22,295 nucleotides of DNA, from contig JAHEDF010000009.1 in NCBI GenBank assembly GCA_024641365.1, positions 1 through 22,295 of the forward strand. The letters are read 5' to 3'. The notes beneath the pieces were generated by a model. That model was not told where the DNA came from. It saw only the letters and a list, made by a program, of their open reading frames with translations, and did not search any database. Position 1 is the stretch's first letter. Each line of letters begins with the position of its first letter. The translations under genes were made by a program, and so were the position numbers. This stretch comes from Planctomycetota bacterium. GTDB lineage: Bacteria; Planctomycetota; UBA11346. Shown here one piece after another: positions 1 to 9,000 of the stretch.

Positions 1-209
1 CCTCAAATCATCCGTAATGGCAACAGATTAACCTGGAGAACCAGAGAACCGAAGAGGAAAGCTGTGCTTTTTTCAATAACCACAAGATTTCCACCTTAGT
101 ATTTCTCCGTTTCTCCGGTCCTCCATGTAAGTGTCTTATTATTTAGGATCTATTGAGCCGGAATTGGTATAACAACGCAATGTCATAATTTAATTGTTAC
201 AATAAAAGA
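1..209. other. Intergenic left edge with an imperfect inverted repeat
   Basis: No credible gene is visible in this AT-rich stretch. It holds an imperfect inverted repeat: positions 34-55 and 104-125 match as reverse complements at 18 of 22 positions. Both arms are built from GGAGAA/CCGGAGAAA-like units, so the arms also resemble short tandem purine-rich repeats. The 48-base spacer contains a run of T. The stretch lies downstream of the leftward oxidoreductase and its terminator, so it may be the far flank of another gene outside the window. Function is unknown. Confidence 0.45.
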
Positions 210-241
210 AAGACCGCGAGAGCATAAGCTCTCGCGGTCTT
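201..241 (-). terminator. Rho-independent terminator of the oxidoreductase gene
   Basis: Positions 210-223 and 228-241 form a perfect 14-bp inverted repeat, rich in GC, around a 4-base ATAA loop. Read on the minus strand the stem is followed by a T-rich tract (complement of 201-209). It lies 32 bases past the stop codon of the leftward oxidoreductase, so it ends that transcript. Confidence 0.9.
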
Positions 242-272
242 CACTTACTTATCGTAAAACGATGAGTGTCGC

Positions 273-1448
273 TTATTTAGCGGCAATTGCCTTAGCCGTG
301 TCCGTCCATTTTACGCCCGTATTTTTCCACGTGCCATCTTTGGCAGATGCCAACACAGCATCGCACACTTTGTCCGTTTCTAAAGCATCACGGAACGTTG
401 GGTGGCAAGGCGTTTTATTACCCAAGCTAGTCAAGAAATCAGCAACTTGGTGAATAAAGGTATGCTCATAACCAATTTGTAAGCCAGGTACCCACCAATT
501 TTTCATGTATGGCTGATCACCATCGGTAATATGAATTGAACGCCAGCCGCGGACATTCGACTCATCTTTGTAATCAAAGAATTCTAAGCGATGAAGATCG
601 TGGAGGTCCCAACGTAATGAGCCATTTTCACCATTAATTTCTAAGGTGAATAATGCTTTATGGCCACGTGCATAACGCGTTGATTCAAATGTGCAGAGTG
701 AGCCATTATCAAATTTACCCATGAAAATACAGGCGTCATCAATATCGACTTTTTCCTTTTTACCTGTTTCTTGATGTTGACGTTCTTTAATAAACGTTTC
801 GGTCATGGCGCTGACTTTATTAATACCACCATTCAACCACATCGCGGTGTCTATACAGTGTGACAATAAGTCACCGGTTACACCGGAACCAGAGGTCTTG
901 GAATCTAAACGCCATAATGCAGCGCCGCCTTGTGGCAGATCGGCATTAATGGTCCAGTCTTGCAAGAAATTAGAACGGTAATGAAAAATACGGCCTAATT
1001 TACCGGAATCGATAATTTGCTTCGCCATGGTGACGGCAGGAACGCGACGGTAGTTATACCAAACGGTGTTAGCGACACCGGCTTTTTCCACGGCTTCAAC
1101 CATCGGCAATGCTTCTTCAACAGAACGTGCTAATGGTTTTTCACAGAGCACCATTTTACCAGCTTTTGCCGCAGCGATAGCAATTTCTGCGTGCGAATTA
1201 TTTGGCGTACAAATATCAATCGCATCAATATCTTTTCGCTCAATTAATTTACGCCAATCAGTTTCGACTGATTGCCAGCCCCAATTGTCAGCAAATGCTT
1301 TGGTTTTTTCCGGATCGCGCGCACATAATGCTTTCATGACCGGGCGATAGGGTAAATCAAAAAAGTTACTGACTGATGCATACGCATTTGAGTGCGTGCG
1401 GCCCATGAAGCCGGTGCCGACGAGGCCGATGTTTAAATCTTTTTTCAT
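273..1448 (-). CDS. Gfo/Idh/MocA-family NAD(P)-dependent oxidoreductase
   Basis: A 391-residue cytoplasmic enzyme predicted to oxidise or reduce a sugar or sugar derivative with NAD(P). The N-terminal Rossmann fold shows [13 protein letters not shown] (residues 7-19) for dinucleotide binding. The family EKP motif is at 103-105 (LCEKPLARS), where the lysine is the usual catalytic residue. The C-terminal substrate domain has DLLSHCID at 193-200, matching the conserved D...H region of the active site. Length is normal. There is no signal peptide, so it should act in the cytoplasm, unlike many exported (Tat) members in PVC bacteria. It is the last gene of a leftward set with the isomerase and DeoR regulator; a possible terminator separates it from the isomerase. 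The ribosome-binding site is weak. Family assignment is secure; the substrate (inositol, 3-keto-glycoside or other) cannot be told. Confidence 0.93.
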   Translation of the reverse strand: MKKDLNIGLVGTGFMGRTHSNAYASVSNFFDLPYRPVMKALCARDPEKTKAFADNWGWQSVETDWRKLIERKDIDAIDICTPNNSHAEIAIAAAKAGKMVLCEKPLARSVEEALPMVEAVEKAGVANTVWYNYRRVPAVTMAKQIIDSGKLGRIFHYRSNFLQDWTINADLPQGGAALWRLDSKTSGSGVTGDLLSHCIDTAMWLNGGINKVSAMTETFIKERQHQETGKKEKVDIDDACIFMGKFDNGSLCTFESTRYARGHKALFTLEINGENGSLRWDLHDLHRLEFFDYKDESNVRGWRSIHITDGDQPYMKNWWVPGLQIGYEHTFIHQVADFLTSLGNKTPCHPTFRDALETDKVCDAVLASAKDGTWKNTGVKWTDTAKAIAAK

Positions 1449-1494
1449 TGATTATGTCCGTGAGGATTAAGGGTGAAGAGAAAAGGTTTGCGCA

Positions 1495-1553
1495 GAATAT
1501 AAATAACAGAAACGGCACAAGACAGAGATAAATTGTCTCTCTCAGGTGCCGTT
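1495..1553 (-). terminator. Possible intergenic terminator or processing hairpin
   Basis: Positions 1511-1518 (AACGGCAC) pair perfectly with 1546-1553. An inner pairing AGACA/TGTCT (1520-1524 with 1534-1538) extends the structure across a loop. On the minus strand the stem is followed by a T-rich but interrupted tract. It sits just past the isomerase stop, so it may end or attenuate the transcript before the oxidoreductase gene. Confidence 0.55.
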
Positions 1554-1566
1554 ATGTGATGTTTTG

Positions 1567-2640
1567 TTAAGCCTTAGCAGATTGTTCTGCTTGGCTCCAT
1601 CCATGCGCATCGCGCACTTTAACCATGGCTTCTAAAATATCATTCCAGGTTTGTTGTTTTAACATTACTTCATTGGGGAACATACAGCCGTCCCAGCACA
1701 GATGTTTGACCGCTTTCGTGACTGCACCTTTTTCATCACGTAACCAGAAACCGGCTGCGTAAGGAATATCCAATTTACCATTCGGATCTTTGGCTAAGCA
1801 GTGACGTCCGGTTTTGTCATGTGAACCAGAACCAAATACGGTACCGTCATTTTGTGCAACGTGGAAATCAACCAGCCATGGTCGTAATGCATTGGTTAAT
1901 TTTTTATAGGCTGCATCAAAGACCGATTTATCTTTCCAGTCATAATTAGCTGGCAGCAAGGCATCTTCCGGTGCGTTGTAACCCATTAAGAATAATAACG
2001 TGTGCGCCATGTCAGCTTGAATACCAACGGTGCCTGGTTTGTTTACTTTTTCGAGTAGCTCGACCATTTTTTTCCAGCTGTGCATACCGCCCCAGCAAAT
2101 TTCACCTTCAGCTGCTAAACGTTCGCCATGAGCTTCTGCGATAGTAGCTGCTTCACGAAACGTATCAGCGATTTTAGCGGTGTTACCAGCTGGATCTTTA
2201 TTCCAATCACCTACGCCGCCTGCTGAGTCGATACGAATAACATTGTCGCTGCGAATACCTAATTTTTTCAAAATATCGGCAATGCGGCAGGCTTTTTTCA
2301 CTTGGCCAACAAAGTTTTTACGTTCTTCATCGCTGCCAAATGCCGAACCACCACCAGTTGGTGGCCACACTGGAGCTACCAAGGAACCGATGGTTAATTT
2401 CTTCGCGGCAACTTTATCAGCGAGTTCCTTCAAGGTATCTTCACTGGCATCAATGCTTAAATGCGGATCGAATAAAAAGATATCAATACCATCAAACTTT
2501 TGGCCATCCACTTCAGCAGCGGCGGTCATTTCTAACATTTTATCAAATTCAATTGGCGGTTCTGAATCGGGACCTTTGCCAACCATACCGGGCCAGGTGG
2601 CATTATGCAGTTTCGGATAATTATTTGGATGGTCGCTCAT
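1567..2640 (-). CDS. Sugar phosphate isomerase/epimerase-like TIM-barrel protein
   Basis: A 357-residue protein of the xylose-isomerase-like TIM-barrel superfamily (AP endonuclease 2 fold), a divalent-metal enzyme class that isomerises, epimerises or dehydrates sugars. Candidate metal ligands are in the expected order: the EGE segment ending at E180, D210 and H213 in QADMAH, and H260 in DFHVAQND. There is no signal peptide. The start is supported by an AAGGA ribosome-binding site (2647-2651, minus strand) six bases upstream. It follows the DeoR gene by 45 bases and precedes the Gfo/Idh/MocA gene by 118, a pairing seen often in inositol-like and keto-sugar catabolic clusters. The exact reaction is not deducible. 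Length is somewhat above the roughly 280-300 residues common in the superfamily, partly from the [14 protein letters not shown] loop near residue 93 and a long C-terminal tail. Confidence 0.85.
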   Translation of the reverse strand: MSDHPNNYPKLHNATWPGMVGKGPDSEPPIEFDKMLEMTAAAEVDGQKFDGIDIFLFDPHLSIDASEDTLKELADKVAAKKLTIGSLVAPVWPPTGGGSAFGSDEERKNFVGQVKKACRIADILKKLGIRSDNVIRIDSAGGVGDWNKDPAGNTAKIADTFREAATIAEAHGERLAAEGEICWGGMHSWKKMVELLEKVNKPGTVGIQADMAHTLLFLMGYNAPEDALLPANYDWKDKSVFDAAYKKLTNALRPWLVDFHVAQNDGTVFGSGSHDKTGRHCLAKDPNGKLDIPYAAGFWLRDEKGAVTKAVKHLCWDGCMFPNEVMLKQQTWNDILEAMVKVRDAHGWSQAEQSAKA

Positions 2641-2666
2641 TATTCGTCCTTGTGAGGAGTTAGTGG

Positions 2667-2693
2667 TTTAAGAAAAATCCCGCTATTAAGCGG
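2667..2693 (-). terminator. Weak terminator or attenuator at the DeoR stop codon
   Basis: CCGCT (2680-2684) pairs with AGCGG (2689-2693) across a 4-base loop that contains part of the DeoR stop codon. On the minus strand a GATTTTTCTT tract follows. The stem is only 5 bp, so it would end transcription partly at most, letting the isomerase gene be read from the same promoter at lower level. Confidence 0.35.
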
Positions 2694-3450
2694 CGTTAAA
2701 GATAGCTGGTCCTGCAGCAGCAAAACCTGAAAGTTGTTCTCGACCTGTAGCCTGGTCGGTAATGATGGCATCAATGTCACCTAAACTAGCAAATACAACC
2801 GCGGATCGTGAACCGAACTTGGTATGGTCAGCCAAAAGATAGGTACGGTCTGCTCGCGAGATGAGACATTTCTTAACCGCTGCTAAATTATCAGTGGTTT
2901 CGCTCAGCCCGCGTTCGATATCAACGCCTTTACATGATAAAAATAATTTATGAATATTAAATTGTTGTACTGACGATTCCATTAATGGCCCAGAGAACGA
3001 CATGGATGTCGCATCTAAATACCCACCTAAACAGACCACGCGAATATGGCTTTTCTCTGATAATGCCACAACCACAGGCACAGACGGCGTAATGACCGTC
3101 AACGGAATATTGGGTAAGGTGCAGGCTAAACAGTAGCCGGACGAGCTGCCATCAATCGCAATCACGTCGCCTTCAACAATATGCGACAACGCATTTGAGG
3201 CGATGGCACGTTTTTCGAGGAGCTGAGCCGTAGACCGCACCGCAAATGGCAACTCGCGGCGGCTGCCATTATCCAATTGCAAAGCACCGCCATGCGTGCG
3301 GGTTAATTTGCCGTCATGCCCAAGGCGCTCCAAATCACGGCGAACAGTTTCTTCCGTTACCTGCAATTCGAGGGCAAGCGCGGCAACCCGTACGCTGCCG
3401 TCTCGTTCTAAACGTTGTAAGATATGCGAATGGCGTTCTTGAGCGAACAT
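2686..3450 (-). CDS. DeoR-family transcriptional regulator of sugar metabolism
   Basis: A 254-residue repressor of standard DeoR length. The N-terminal winged helix-turn-helix spans about residues 5-58, with the family signature VTEETVRRDLERL (31-43) and the RTHGGA wing (51-56). The C-terminal sensor domain, related to ribose-5-phosphate isomerase, contains GDVIAIDGSSSG, VVCLGG and the GVDIERGL region, and normally binds a phosphorylated sugar that relieves repression. It heads the leftward genes and is divergent from the PMI-like gene, so it most likely controls both directions from the 3451-3668 gap, including its own transcription. No clear ribosome-binding site precedes the ATG, and no better start is visible. 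The effector is unknown, but a sugar phosphate made by the neighbouring enzymes is the natural guess. Confidence 0.93.
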   Translation of the reverse strand: MFAQERHSHILQRLERDGSVRVAALALELQVTEETVRRDLERLGHDGKLTRTHGGALQLDNGSRRELPFAVRSTAQLLEKRAIASNALSHIVEGDVIAIDGSSSGYCLACTLPNIPLTVITPSVPVVVALSEKSHIRVVCLGGYLDATSMSFSGPLMESSVQQFNIHKLFLSCKGVDIERGLSETTDNLAAVKKCLISRADRTYLLADHTKFGSRSAVVFASLGDIDAIITDQATGREQLSGFAAAGPAIFNAA

Positions 3451-3574
3451 AAATGCGAGCGAACTAAGGGGTCAAAGGTGTTATCGGACTGTAGTAAACA
3501 GAATCTGTGTTTGTCTGTATTTATGTTTGAGTATGTTGTACTTGTGAGGACTATCCACCGTTGTTATGAGTTAG

Positions 3575-3610
3575 GTGTCACCGCGATGTGACACAACTTG
3601 ACAGTGACAC
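3575..3610. promoter_or_regulatory. Candidate DeoR operator in the divergent gap
   Basis: GTGTCAC (3575-3581) and GTGACAC (3588-3594) form a perfect 7-bp inverted repeat with a 6-base spacer. A further GTGACAC lies at 3604-3610, 16 bases after the second arm. A TTGACA hexamer (3598-3603) that could be a -35 box for the rightward gene lies between the second and third sites, though no convincing -10 box follows. The rest of the 3451-3668 gap shows no gene. Binding by the adjacent DeoR protein is inferred from position and symmetry only. Confidence 0.55.
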
Positions 3611-3668
3611 GAAGCCTTCCATTCGACCTTAAAACCAACGCAAACCATTATATGACAAAGGACTGCGT

Positions 3669-4952
3669 ATGATCTCCCCGAACACTCCACCCCGTGATGT
3701 CCGCCAGCTCAAAACGCTTTCAGGCACAGACGTCAAAGCTGCCATTGAAGCGGCACTCAAAGCAAATGAAGGCTTACTGCGTTTAGCGCCATGTTGGGTT
3801 CCACGCTCATTTCTGCAGCCAGGCCAACGCCTCAAACTGGACCCGAAAGATCTCTACGCTTTTGGCCTCGATCGTGGCGGCATCGATGAACGCTGGTTTG
3901 GCTCCACCACTGAAGCAGCCAACGACAACCGCACCGAAGACGAAGGCCTCAGTTACGTCGTACACGAAGGCGCACGCTTCACCTTGCGTGAAGCCATTGC
4001 CGCAGTTGGTGCCAACATCATTGGCGACCGCCTCTTCAAAGCCTACGGCAAGTGGCCAGTCTACTCGAAATTCTTTGATAATATGGGACCAATCCCCCAC
4101 CACATGCACCACGATTTTCCGTTAGCGGAAAAAGTTGGCCAACAAGGAAAACCCGAAGCCTATTATTTCCCACCGCAGCATAATAATGTGGAAAATAATT
4201 TCGCGTATACGTTCTTCGGATTAAATCCAGGCACCACAAAAGAAGATGTTAAACAATGTCTGCGCGATTGGAATAAAGGCGATAATGGCTTACTGGATTT
4301 ATCCGCTGCCTATCGTTTACGTCCTGGTTCCGGCTGGTTAGTTGGCCCAGGTATTTTACATGCGCCCGGTTCATTATGCACCTACGAACCACAATGGGGT
4401 TCCGACGTTTTTGGTATGTATCAAAACTTAGTTGAAGGCCGCGCTGTACCGTGGGATTTATTAGTCAAGGACGTTCCTGCAGATAAAAAGCAAGACGTTG
4501 ATTATATCGTTGATCAGCTCGACTGGGAATCAAACGTTGATCCACACTTTAAAGAAAATCACTATTTATTTCCCATTCCATGTGGCGACACCGCTGCTCA
4601 AGGCTTCGTCGACCGCTGGATTGTTTACGGTAAAGTAAATGGCAAACAATATTTCACCGCCAAGGAATTAACCGTCGATCCAGGCACAACTTGCACCATC
4701 ACCGACAAAGGCGCATCAAGTGCGATCGTAGTACAGGGTGAAGGCTACATGAATAAAATGCGTGTCAGTAGTCCAAAAATGATTGGTTTCCATGAACTCA
4801 CCGAAGACGAAGTCTTCATCACTGAGGCCGCTGCAACCAAAGGTGTTACCTTTAAGAACACCTCCACCACGGAACCATTGGTATTGTTGCGTTACTTTGG
4901 TCCAGATACAAATCCTGATGCGCCAAACGTTGGCGATTACCGTAAAAATTAA
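3669..4952 (+). CDS. Class I phosphomannose isomerase-like cupin protein
   Basis: A 427-residue protein resembling type I mannose-6-phosphate isomerases, zinc enzymes of the cupin fold. The metal site is recognisable: a histidine-rich PIPHHMHHDF (141-150), KPEAYYF with E163, and GPGILHAPGS with H231; these match the Q-x-H, KPE and late His motifs of ManA. The second half (about 300-415) reads as a further cupin-like domain (VDPGTTCTI, VVQGEGYM). It has no signal peptide. An AAAGGA ribosome-binding site (3656-3661) supports the ATG. It is monocistronic with a strong terminator, and divergent from the DeoR/isomerase/oxidoreductase genes, so it is probably co-regulated with them. It could act on a sugar other than mannose 6-phosphate; overall similarity to ManA beyond the metal motifs looks low, so the substrate is left open. 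Confidence 0.8.
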   Translation: MISPNTPPRDVRQLKTLSGTDVKAAIEAALKANEGLLRLAPCWVPRSFLQPGQRLKLDPKDLYAFGLDRGGIDERWFGSTTEAANDNRTEDEGLSYVVHEGARFTLREAIAAVGANIIGDRLFKAYGKWPVYSKFFDNMGPIPHHMHHDFPLAEKVGQQGKPEAYYFPPQHNNVENNFAYTFFGLNPGTTKEDVKQCLRDWNKGDNGLLDLSAAYRLRPGSGWLVGPGILHAPGSLCTYEPQWGSDVFGMYQNLVEGRAVPWDLLVKDVPADKKQDVDYIVDQLDWESNVDPHFKENHYLFPIPCGDTAAQGFVDRWIVYGKVNGKQYFTAKELTVDPGTTCTITDKGASSAIVVQGEGYMNKMRVSSPKMIGFHELTEDEVFITEAAATKGVTFKNTSTTEPLVLLRYFGPDTNPDAPNVGDYRKN

Positions 4953-4967
4953 TATTTAGCGAATCAG

Positions 4968-5006
4968 TACCCACGCAGTCATCCATGGCTGCGTGGGTAT
5001 TTTTTC
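4968..5006 (+). terminator. Rho-independent terminator of the PMI-like gene
   Basis: TACCCACGCAG (4968-4978) pairs perfectly with 4989-4999 across a 10-base loop, and a run of T follows at 5000-5005. It begins 16 bases past the stop codon. Confidence 0.92.
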
Positions 5007-5028
5007 ACCTAATTATGTCATGTTTGTC

Positions 5029-5189
5029 CTAGCAGGCTGCCGAAAAAGTAGCCTGCGGGGGTTTAAGGGGGCCGTCTGGCCCTCTTCGGTTAAGAGTCCG
5101 CTTTAATAAATTGCGGGAAAATCGCGACTGCACGTCGCCCCGTAATTTATTAAAACCGAGCAGGTTGGTGATTTTCAACAACCTGCTAG
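5029..5189. repeat. 161-base folded element with terminal inverted repeats (MITE-like)
   Basis: The ends match as inverted repeats: 5029-5046 against the reverse complement of 5172-5189 agree at 15 of 18 positions, the three differences all being C/T. Each end is also a hairpin of its own: GCAGGCT/AGCCTGC (5032-5038 with 5050-5056) and GCAGGTTG/CAACCTGC (5160-5167 with 5179-5186). The centre has a 16-bp stem with one G-T pair (5102-5117 with 5139-5154), capped by GCGAC/GTCGC, and a GGGCC/GGCCC hairpin at 5069-5082. The outermost CTAG is its own complement, so it could be part of the ends or a 4-base target duplication. It has no coding capacity of its own. A non-autonomous mobile element or REP-like repeat is the best reading; copies elsewhere cannot be seen here. 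Confidence 0.65.
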
Positions 5190-5319
5190 CGCTGTGCGTT
5201 TGAGCTAGAAATTTATCATCAAACGTCGCTTGTGTATTATCGTATCTCTTGCAGCTTTTCACACTCACTTTGCCAGAAATCACCTCGCCTCTGCACACTC
5301 ACACATGTTAGGAAACTAT

Positions 5320-6021
5320 ATGTCCCTGTCCTTTATTCGTTACGCTATGATTTTATCAGTAAGCACCTTTTGTGCTGCTCATATTAACGCCGCGGATCCC
5401 ATCAAATTATTTGACGGCACCTCATTAACAGGTTGGGAAGGCGCGGATGGCCTGTGGAGCGTCGAAGACGGTGCGATCACTGGCGAGACAAAAGCTGATG
5501 CACCCCTGAAAGCGAATTCATTTTTGATTTGGCGTGGCGGCACCGTCACCGATTTCACAATTGAATTTGACTACGCTATTCACAGCGACTGGGCTAATTC
5601 GGGGCTGCAATATCGTTCCGCCGATAAGGGAAACTTTGTCGTTGCTGGTTACCAAGCCGATATTGAATCTGGCACGAAATACAGCGGTATTAATTACGGC
5701 GAAAAAACTAACCGCGGAATCTTGGCTGCTCGCGGACAACGGGCGTGGTTAAGCGATGGAAAAGAAAAAAAGAAAGAAGAAAAATTTGCTGATGGCGCTG
5801 CGTTACAAGCCAATGTCAAAGGCAAAGGTGAATGGAATCACTACAAAATTACCGCCAAGGGACGCACCATGACGCATGAAATTAATGGCGTCTTAATGTC
5901 TGAAACAATTGACGAATCAGAAAAAGACTTCGTAGCAACTGGTATCATCGCTTTCCAATTACATGTTGGAAAACCGATGAAAATCCAATTTAAAAATATT
6001 ATCTTAACGCCAACCGAATAA
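5320..6021 (+). CDS. Exported DUF1080 (3-keto-disaccharide hydrolase) protein
   Basis: A 233-residue single-domain protein of the DUF1080 / 3-keto-disaccharide hydrolase family (concanavalin-like beta sandwich), reported to cleave glycosides whose sugar carries a 3-keto group. A signal peptide (about residues 1-24, ending INA before ADP) sends it to the periplasm or outside. Family hallmarks: IKLFDGTSLTGW (28-39), WSVEDGAI, NSGLQYRS (93-100), GYQADI (110-115), GEWNHYKITAKG (170-181) and the closing GIIAFQLHVG...FKNIIL. A Lys/Glu-rich stretch (KEKKKEEK) near 148-155 interrupts the RAWLSDG...GAALQ region. The chosen ATG has an AGGA ribosome-binding site six bases upstream and starts the signal peptide; an in-frame ATG at 5230 would add 30 residues without one and is less likely. 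The gene has its own terminator. It lies beside a haem c dehydrogenase-like gene, consistent with periplasmic sugar oxidation followed by cleavage. Confidence 0.9.
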   Translation: MSLSFIRYAMILSVSTFCAAHINAADPIKLFDGTSLTGWEGADGLWSVEDGAITGETKADAPLKANSFLIWRGGTVTDFTIEFDYAIHSDWANSGLQYRSADKGNFVVAGYQADIESGTKYSGINYGEKTNRGILAARGQRAWLSDGKEKKKEEKFADGAALQANVKGKGEWNHYKITAKGRTMTHEINGVLMSETIDESEKDFVATGIIAFQLHVGKPMKIQFKNIILTPTE

Positions 6022-6033
6022 CGCCGCTTTTTC

Positions 6034-6066
6034 ACGCCAGCATGCTATCATGCTGGCGTTTTTTTA
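6034..6066 (+). terminator. Rho-independent terminator of the DUF1080 gene
   Basis: ACGCCAGCATG (6034-6044) pairs perfectly with 6049-6059 across a CTAT loop, followed by T-rich 6059-6066. It ends only 23 bases before the next start codon, so the next gene needs its own promoter or read-through. Confidence 0.93.
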
Positions 6067-6089
6067 TTTTCTTTGACTAGGTATGCAAA

Positions 6090-9000
6090 ATGATGATGCG
6101 CACGCTAATAACCACCTCCCTCGCCTTACTCGCTTTTTCCGGCGCTTTCTCTCAAGCCAATGCGGAAGAAAAACCGCATTGGATATGGAGCTCAAAAAAT
6201 GCCAAAGATGGTGAAAAGGTTTATTTTCGCAAAACTATAAAAATAGATGGAAAAGTTTCTAATGCAAAATTGGTTGTCACCGCTGACAATGAAGTAACGG
6301 CCTTTCTTAATGGCAAACGAGTTGGTCAGTCTTCCGATTGGAAAGATCCATCTTATACGGATGTCACCAAAGAATTAGTCCAAGGTGACAATATTTTATC
6401 CATAGCTGCCACAAATGCTGACGGCCAAGCGGCAATGGTTGCTAAATTAACTTACAAAAATGGTCCAGCCACGATTGAAGTGGTCAGTGATTCCTCATGG
6501 AAACAAGGGTCAGCAGATGGCTGGAATTGGATTAAAAAAGAATTTGATGACAGCTCATGGAAACCTGCCGTAGTCGTCGGCGTCATGGGGCAAGCGCCAT
6601 GGGGCGATGTGTTTGCGGGTGCTGGGAAAGCAAATAAAGAAAATGTTATTGCGCCTGAAGATCTAAAACTGCTCCCAGGTTTTAAGGCTGAATTAGTTTA
6701 TGTGGTGCCTAAAGGTCAACAGGGTTCATGGGTAAGTATGACCAGCGATGATAAAGGGCGCCTTATTGCAAGTGATCAAGGTGGAACTGGTATTTATCGC
6801 ATTACACCAATGGCTCCTGGTGGTGATAGTGAAGACACAAAAGTTGAACGCATTGATGTAGATGTGAGCGCAGCGCAAGGATTACTTTGGCACAAAGGCT
6901 CTTTATACGTTGCGGTAAATACAAATAGTAAAAATGCTAAAACTGGAAAGAATGCTTCCGGCGTTTATCGCGTCACCGATACCAATAATGATGATAAATT
7001 TGATGCGGTCGAAACGATTAAAGCCTTAAATTATGGTGGCGAACATGGACCGCATGCCATTATCCCCGGGCCTGATGGTAAAATCTATTTCTGCGCCGGT
7101 AATCACACCGATGTACCAAGCCAATTTGATACGTATATAGCTCCGAAATTGTGGCAGGAAGATGTTGTGTTACCGCATCACCTTGATCCCAATGGCCATG
7201 CACGGGATAAAAAAGCACCTGGTGGTTGGATTGCTCGTTTTGAACCAGATGGAAAAAATTGGGAATTATTTAGTATCGGATTTAGAAACCAATATGACAT
7301 GGGCTTTAATAGTGCCGGAGAATTATTCGCCTATGATGCTGATATGGAATGGGATTTAGGGACACCGTGGTATCGACCCACGCGCTTATGCCATGTCACG
7401 AGTGGTTCAGAATTTGGCTGGCGCACTGGCTCAGGTAAATGGCCAGAATACTATCCAGACAGTTTGCCTGCGATTAATAATATTGGGCCAGGCAGTCCGA
7501 CTGGCGTTGTATTTGGCACGGGTGCAAAATTCCCTGAAAAATACCAACGCGCCATTTATCTAAATGACTGGACCTATGGCACTGTTTATGCCATTCACAT
7601 GACGCCAAAAGGCGCATCCTACGAAACAACCCGTGAAGATTTTATTTACGGAAAACCATTTCCCGTTACTGATTCTGTCATCGCAAATGATGGCGCTATG
7701 TACATCGCAATTGGAGGTCGCGGTACACAATCAGCTGTTTACCGACTGACTTATACCGGCAAAGAATCTATTGCCGCAGCTCCAGCCCTAACTGTAAATG
7801 ACGATATTACATTACGTCGCTCCCTAGAAAAATATCACGGCAAGCAAGATCCCGCTGCTGTTGCCGCAGCGCTGCCACATTTAGGACACGCAGATCGTTA
7901 CATTCGCTTTGCAGCACGTACCGCATTAGAACATCAACCAGTCGCTTCGTGGTCACAACAAGTGTTGTCGAATACCAATACCGTGGCTCGCATTACTGGC
8001 ATTATTGGCATTGCACGAAGTGGAGAAAAATCATTAAAAGAACCATGCCTAAATGCTTTATTAGAAATTGATCCGAACGTTCTAGAGCAATCCGTATTGC
8101 TTGATTACGTTCGGGCCATTGGACTAGTTGGCATCCGCCTCGGCGCGGTAAATCCGACAATTGCACAAAAATTAGCCGCCAAAATAGATGGCTTATACCC
8201 ATCAAATGATGCCTTTGTAAATCGTGAACTAGCTGGGATTTTAGCTGTCCTTGGTTCACCTATGATGGTTCAGAAAACAATTGAGCGTCTTGGCGCTGAA
8301 GAGGTGGAAACTAATCAAGCAATGAAAGTATTGGTCGAGCGCAATGATCGTTATGGAAAAGCGATTGATGGTTTGCTCAATTCAAAACCACAAACGCAAG
8401 GCATGGTGTACGCTTTAGCCCTGAGTGCAGCAACCAATGGTTGGACGCCTGATTTGCGCAAACAATATTTCACTTGGTTTATTGACGCTGAAAACAACGG
8501 CAATGGTGGCAACAGCTTTAAAGGTTTTATTCGCGCAATTCAAAAAGACGCCATGAATACCGTGCCGCAAAGTGAACGAGCCAAATACGCGCCTGATAAA
8601 TTACAAACTGGAAAAGCAAAAGCTGCTCCGGTCGCTATTCCTGTTCCCAAAGGCCCTGGTAAAAATTGGACGCTCGCAGAATTAGAACCAATTGTGAAAA
8701 AGGGACTCAGTAAGCGCAATTTTGAAAATGGAAAAAACATGTTTTTGGCCACCCAGTGCACTATTTGTCATAGGTTCAATGGCGAAGGTGCAGCAGTTGG
8801 ACCAGATATTACCAGTGTTGGCACAAAATTCAGTCCACGTGATTTATTAGAAGCGATTATCGAGCCATCAAAGGTCATTAGCGATCAATATCAAAACCAT
8901 GCCGTCATAACTAAAGATGGCGCCACGTTAGTTGGTAAATTAATGGGTGAAGAAAATGGACAAATTCTTATCGCCACAAGCCCATTTGATTTAACCAATC

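Noticed and set aside
262..453. 63-codon plus-strand frame at the end of the oxidoreductase
   Set aside because: It overlaps the conserved gene on the other strand and the hydrophobic start is a shadow of it.
2180..2663. Frames of 107-146 codons opposite the isomerase gene
   Set aside because: They are antisense to a gene with clear family motifs and have no motif of their own.
5029..5298. 89-codon frame on the minus strand
   Set aside because: It runs through the folded repeat element, has no domain or ribosome-binding site, and its sequence is explained by the inverted repeats.
5230..5319. Upstream ATG extending the DUF1080 protein by 30 residues
   Set aside because: It would place extra polar sequence before the signal peptide and lacks a ribosome-binding site, while the ATG at 5320 has AGGA six bases upstream.
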